Assembly: GCA_041390145.1 (NCBI GenBank)
Contig: JAWKQM010000005.1
Coordinates: 62,001 to 126,000, forward strand
Direction: 5' to 3'
Length of the DNA: 64,000 bases
From: Gemmatimonadales bacterium
GTDB lineage: Bacteria > Gemmatimonadota > Gemmatimonadetes > Gemmatimonadales > GWC2-71-9
Position 1 is the first letter of the stretch, and each line of letters opens with the position of its first letter. This document shows positions 60,971 to 64,000 of the stretch, one piece after another. The translations under genes and the position numbers were made by a program. The notes beneath the pieces are model-generated. The model had not been told where the DNA came from, did no database searches, and saw only the letters and a list, made by a program, of their open reading frames with translations.

Positions 60971-61036
60971 CTCAACCTCCCTATTGAAGGGTGTGGTGGA
61001 GGTACATGTGCCGGCACGACTCAGAACATCACTTCT

Positions 61037-61231
61037 CTATCGACCACAGCATGGACAACCGGGGTTCAGGGGCCCGACTTCCATCCGTTCGGCAGTCCGC
61101 ACGCCCTCGACAACGAGCTCTGCCTGAGGGCCTCCTTTGAGAAAGGAGTTGAGCTCGGCCATGAAGGACTGGCGTTCAGAAGGGTCGAGCGACATAAAGC
61201 CTCGGAGAACCACGGCTATACGGTGCTTCAT
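61037..61231 (-). CDS. Small protein coupled to the CxxC-x11-CxxC gene
   Basis: A 64-residue protein starting at ATG 61231, which overlaps the stop of the preceding gene (ATGA); AAGGAGGT lies at the right distance upstream. The N-terminal half (IAVVLRGFMSLDPSERQSFM then AELNSFLKG) is helical. The C-terminus ends with a CPCC motif that might bind metal. Coupled translation suggests that it works with the membrane protein encoded just before it. Family not recognised. Confidence 0.6.
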   Translation of the reverse strand: MKHRIAVVLRGFMSLDPSERQSFMAELNSFLKGGPQAELVVEGVRTAERMEVGPLNPGCPCCGR

Positions 61232-61821
61232 GATGCATACCTCCTTGGAAAGGATCCACAAATTGGGCAATCACCTGGTGAGAGGGACAGCGGGACCAAT
61301 CGACATCCTGCGCAGGAACGCTGAAAGTGTCGTAGCCCAGCCCGCATCCCGTAGCGCTTCTCAGCTTGGCTTGGCGACATCCGGAGATCTGTCTCAGTTC
61401 TAGACGCATTCTCCGCATCGAGGAGGGCCACGATGCTTTCGAGGCCTCCTCCCCCGCGCTTTGCAAGTTCTTGAAAGCGACGGGAGAGTCTATAGTTGTC
61501 CACCATGGACAGCTTGTAGTATTCGACTTTCGCCGTCCATGCAAAAACCAATGCCCCAAGCGAGAGCAGGAGCTGGGTAACGAGTACAACCCCTCCAATC
61601 CAGAGCAGTACTGGGAGAGCCCGATCCTTGAGCCCAAAGGAGAGGGCTACGCCCCCGACGAGGAGGGGAACTGCTAGCCCTGTGTAGGTGATCGCATCGA
61701 GTCCGAACTTCGGCCACCAAAGCCGGCGCTCGAAAATGGCGGCAGTGGCGAACGTCTTAAATGCTTCGTCCGAACAGTGCTGGCGAAGGAGATCCATATC
61801 TGGCAGAATTGAGTCACTCAT
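61228..61821 (-). CDS. Two-span membrane protein with CxxC-x11-CxxC tail, mobilome type
   Basis: A 197-residue protein. An N-terminal helix is followed by two membrane segments (YTGLAVPLLVGGVALSFGL and PVLLWIGGVVLVTQLLLSLG), a cytoplasmic helical region and a C-terminal zinc knuckle CAGC-x11-CPIC. This two-span plus CxxC-x11-CxxC layout matches a family named after its occurrence on mobile elements and recalls SLATT pore-forming defense effectors. That functional link is inference. ATG 61821 follows an AGGTGG site. The 61822-61935 gap shows nothing. Confidence 0.7.
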   Translation of the reverse strand: MSDSILPDMDLLRQHCSDEAFKTFATAAIFERRLWWPKFGLDAITYTGLAVPLLVGGVALSFGLKDRALPVLLWIGGVVLVTQLLLSLGALVFAWTAKVEYYKLSMVDNYRLSRRFQELAKRGGGGLESIVALLDAENASRTETDLRMSPSQAEKRYGMRAGLRHFQRSCAGCRLVPLSLSPGDCPICGSFPRRYAS

Positions 61822-61935
61822 CCCTACCACCTGAGAGGGAGGGGGGCCGTCAATGTGGTAGTGTCACTAGCAGCTGAATCGTAACCCCACATTCGGCGTT
61901 CTTCACAGCCAATATGCCCGTGATCGACCGAAGCG

Positions 61936-64000
61936 CTAGCCCAGCGACCTGAGTCTCGTGGCAACCGCATCCGTCACTCTTGTTTCCCCGCTCAGCATAC
62001 CAATGAGCAACTTCAGCGTCTGGCGGCGTGGGCGCACCCTTCCCTTCCGGTACCGATGAATGAGGCTCCCCGAGATACCCGTCGCCTCGGCCAGCTCCTG
62101 GGCGGAGACTGTTTGCAGCATCGGCAACCACACCGCCTCCCACGCCGTGGCCCCTGGGTTCTCATGGATCTCCTGTACTTCCTCCAGCGCCTGAATCTCT
62201 CCGCGTAACACGGCCTCCAGCTTATTGGACTCCTTGCCCAGCCGAAAGAAGTAGAGGGGTGTGACATGGCGCCGCTCCAGGAGGCCGACGGTCCTCCCCG
62301 TCACTCGGGCGCCTCCCGGTGCCGCGCTTTTTGACTCTGGGTGGGCACCGTGGTCCCGGATGACGTCCGCGACTGATTTGACCCGGGCGACGTGGTTCGA
62401 CGTGGTCGGGCTCGTAGTGATGTAACAGGAAACCATGCTGTGGGTGTCGTGCCAAGGCTGTGCTTCCCACCTCCGGGCATCGCGCTCAAATGGGGCGATC
62501 AGGTGGCACGATGAGGCGTTGGCCCCTGCTGGCTCGCCCCCCGCTACCACATAGCCCGTCAGGGCAAAGTTGAACGGCTTCACCTGGTCACCATAGGCCC
62601 GGTCGCGCTGGCCTTGGTGCAGGGGCCGGAGGAGCGCGGGGCTCGTAAACCCGTGCCGCGCCACGGCGGGGCGGGATGTCCAGGAGGGTAGCGGGGGCGC
62701 TTTCTGGCCCCGCGCGGCCAGGATCTGGTGCCGCCACACGGCCTCGATCCACGCCGGGACGCCACTTGGGCCTCGCTCGGTCTCCTCCGGATCGGTCGGG
62801 TTGAGGAGGTGCCCCAGGCCATGTTCGGACGCCTTGACGATCTCCGGCCCGTCCGGCCCCTCGACAAACAGGCAGTACCGCTTGGCCGAAATGCCGAAGC
62901 AATGGAGCTGGATCTGTTGCCCGTCCCGGAAGTTGGCGTCCTCGACCTTGAGGAGCGACTCGGGCACGGCGGGGCCATAGGGCTTGAGCGCGTCCAATCG
63001 GTGGACAATGGCCCGGACCTGCGCCCACGACAGCGTCTTGACACCGGGTTCTCCCGCCGGGCCCCGCTCAGGCCCACCCGGACAGGCCACGAATCCCCCC
63101 GCCTCGGCGGCGACGATGGCCATGGAGTCGGTATCGCACATGGCGTAGGTGCCGCCCTGCTCGCGGACCAGTGCTTCCAGGAGCGCCAGGAGGAGACGCG
63201 CGGCCCCGGTGACCAGTGAGGCCATCGGCGGGAAGAGGTATTCCCCGGCCTGCTCGGGGCGCGGGCTCTCGACCGTGAAGCGACTCGACCCGCCAATCAC
63301 CTGGACAGGGAGGGTGGTGCCCTCCCGGAGATCTTGCGGATTCATCTCGGCCAGAATGCCGTAGCCCCCGCTGTTGGCGATCACCTTGAGCAGCCCCCGG
63401 AGCCGTTTCTGCTCCTCCTCGGGGAGCGAGTTGTCCCGCTTGATCTCGGCCCGCGCCTCGCCCAAGGTCCGGAATACGTCCCCGACGCGGGGATCGAGCG
63501 GCACCTGGCCCCGCAGTTTAACTGCGCGGAGCGTGGGAGCCGTGCCCCTCGCCTCCAGGGTGACGGCCTTTAGGATGCGTGGGACGCGCCCGGTGAGCAG
63601 GACCGACGCCGCCAGGTCGAACCCGGAGTACCAAATAGGCTCCCGAGAGGTGAGGCGGTTGACCCCGATCCCGAAATTGTCCGACCCGGTGGCGTACTGG
63701 GCCCGTACCGGGAGGATGTCGTCATGGGGGACCACACGGGCCAGAAACCGCAGCTGGGGCCAGAGCGAGGGGTCGAGGCAGGTATTGAGCGTGACCCCCG
63801 CCAGCGTCCGGCGCGCCACCGCGGTGCAAGCGACCGGGTGGAGCGACCCCGCCGTCAGCCATTTCTCAAGTTGGGCCAGCGACTGGACCGACGGGTACAT
63901 CGACAGGAAGTCGGTGTAGACCACCGGGACGCTGGTTCGGATGATGTGGCACTCGGTGCGTCCCCCGTAGTACCCCTCCATGGCCGCGCCGTGGACCCAG
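61936..64000 (-). CDS. Family-B DNA polymerase-like protein with C-terminal HTH (partial)
   Basis: The gene is open to the right edge, so its 5' end is missing. Counting from Met at 63981, palm motif A is YTDFLSMYPS (catalytic Asp 24), motif B KVIANSGGYG (Lys 199, Asn 203, Tyr 207) and motif C MCDTDSM (Asp 283, Asp 285), the order and spacing of family-B polymerases. YYGGRTEC precedes motif A, as in related proteins. A long C-terminal part (about 330-610) has no recognised domain, and the last 60 residues form an Xre-like helix-turn-helix (LAEATGISGSLIHRYRKG). The exonuclease region, if any, lies outside the window. No partner genes are visible. Confidence 0.82.
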   Translation of the reverse strand, partial: WVHGAAMEGYYGGRTECHIIRTSVPVVYTDFLSMYPSVQSLAQLEKWLTAGSLHPVACTAVARRTLAGVTLNTCLDPSLWPQLRFLARVVPHDDILPVRAQYATGSDNFGIGVNRLTSREPIWYSGFDLAASVLLTGRVPRILKAVTLEARGTAPTLRAVKLRGQVPLDPRVGDVFRTLGEARAEIKRDNSLPEEEQKRLRGLLKVIANSGGYGILAEMNPQDLREGTTLPVQVIGGSSRFTVESPRPEQAGEYLFPPMASLVTGAARLLLALLEALVREQGGTYAMCDTDSMAIVAAEAGGFVACPGGPERGPAGEPGVKTLSWAQVRAIVHRLDALKPYGPAVPESLLKVEDANFRDGQQIQLHCFGISAKRYCLFVEGPDGPEIVKASEHGLGHLLNPTDPEETERGPSGVPAWIEAVWRHQILAARGQKAPPLPSWTSRPAVARHGFTSPALLRPLHQGQRDRAYGDQVKPFNFALTGYVVAGGEPAGANASSCHLIAPFERDARRWEAQPWHDTHSMVSCYITTSPTTSNHVARVKSVADVIRDHGAHPESKSAAPGGARVTGRTVGLLERRHVTPLYFFRLGKESNKLEAVLRGEIQALEEVQEIHENPGATAWEAVWLPMLQTVSAQELAEATGISGSLIHRYRKGRVRPRRQTLKLLIGMLSGETRVTDAVATRLRSLG

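Noticed and set aside
57300..61900. Integron cassette array with attC sites
   Set aside because: RYYYAAC-like strings (for example ACCTAAC near 60492-60498 on the minus strand) and GTTAGAC at 59335 occur, but no pair with proper spacing, paired arms and GTTRRRY was found, and there is no integrase gene in the window.
45568..64000. Pipolin-type element (PolB plus tRNA-Leu insertion)
   Set aside because: The combination of a tRNA-Leu and a family-B polymerase is suggestive, but no tyrosine recombinase or direct att repeat is seen, and the polymerase C-terminus does not look like piPolB.
1..64000. CRISPR arrays, rRNA genes and riboswitches
   Set aside because: No regularly spaced direct repeats with unique spacers, no rRNA segments, and no recognisable riboswitch core were seen on either strand.

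Overview
The window is GC-rich DNA from a Gram-negative bacterium. It encodes an ADP-heptose pathway kinase, a TolC-type channel, two outer-membrane barrel proteins and several lipoproteins, and uses many GTG, some TTG and apparently two CTG starts. A Gemmatimonadota-like lineage is my best guess from gene content and style, but nothing here proves it.

Positions 1-45,653 are a chromosomal core, almost all on the plus strand, in tight runs with 1-8 bp stop/start overlaps. In order: heptose kinase (minus, cut by the left edge), asparaginase, carboxymuconolactone decarboxylase-like protein, obgE-dprA-hemW-hrcA-dnaJ-prmA-rsmE-HIT; rpsU-yqeY-mutS2-dnaG-zinc ribbon protein-recJ-rsmD-coaD-pta; a partner-switching trio (STAS antagonist, anti-sigma kinase, PP2C phosphatase); rsmA, rex with a clear Rex operator, a DnaQ-like exonuclease, an MBL-fold hydrolase; infC-rpmI-rplT behind a promoter and attenuator; pheS-pheT, a coiled-coil protein, zapA, rny, folD, xseAB, ispA, dxs, nadK, recN. 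Two places break the pattern: a lower-GC pair of exported-protein genes (10,477-11,864) flanked by REP-like repeats, and a frameshift-ridden stretch (41,750-42,095) covering the recN 3' end and a TolB-like lipoprotein. An outer-membrane barrel (minus), galK and tRNA-Leu(UAA) close the core.

Positions 45,654-57,360 are accessory. Two imperfect inverted repeats of about 175 bp (45,975-46,152 and 57,161-57,338) bracket an 11 kb segment. Each carries four AAAAGTCC-type units with the same 13/22/13 bp spacing. Inside are a TetR regulator with a perfect operator palindrome, a TolC-type channel, a HlyD-type adaptor, two ABC ATPases and two ABC-2 permeases (a YbhGFSR-like exporter with its own outer-membrane channel), two small membrane proteins, a DUF1207 outer-membrane protein, a possible PD-(D/E)XK protein and a c-type cytochrome.

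Positions 57,367-64,000 hold a minus-strand set of small accessory genes with individual ribosome binding sites: an unrecognised 234-residue protein, a cation-efflux-like transporter, a membrane-anchored small protein, a zinc-ribbon membrane protein, a lipoprotein, and a two-gene unit including a CxxC-x11-CxxC membrane protein of the kind found on mobile DNA. At the right edge is a large protein with all three family-B DNA polymerase palm motifs and a C-terminal helix-turn-helix, cut by the window end. The inverted arrays and the polymerase-HTH protein are the most interesting observations.
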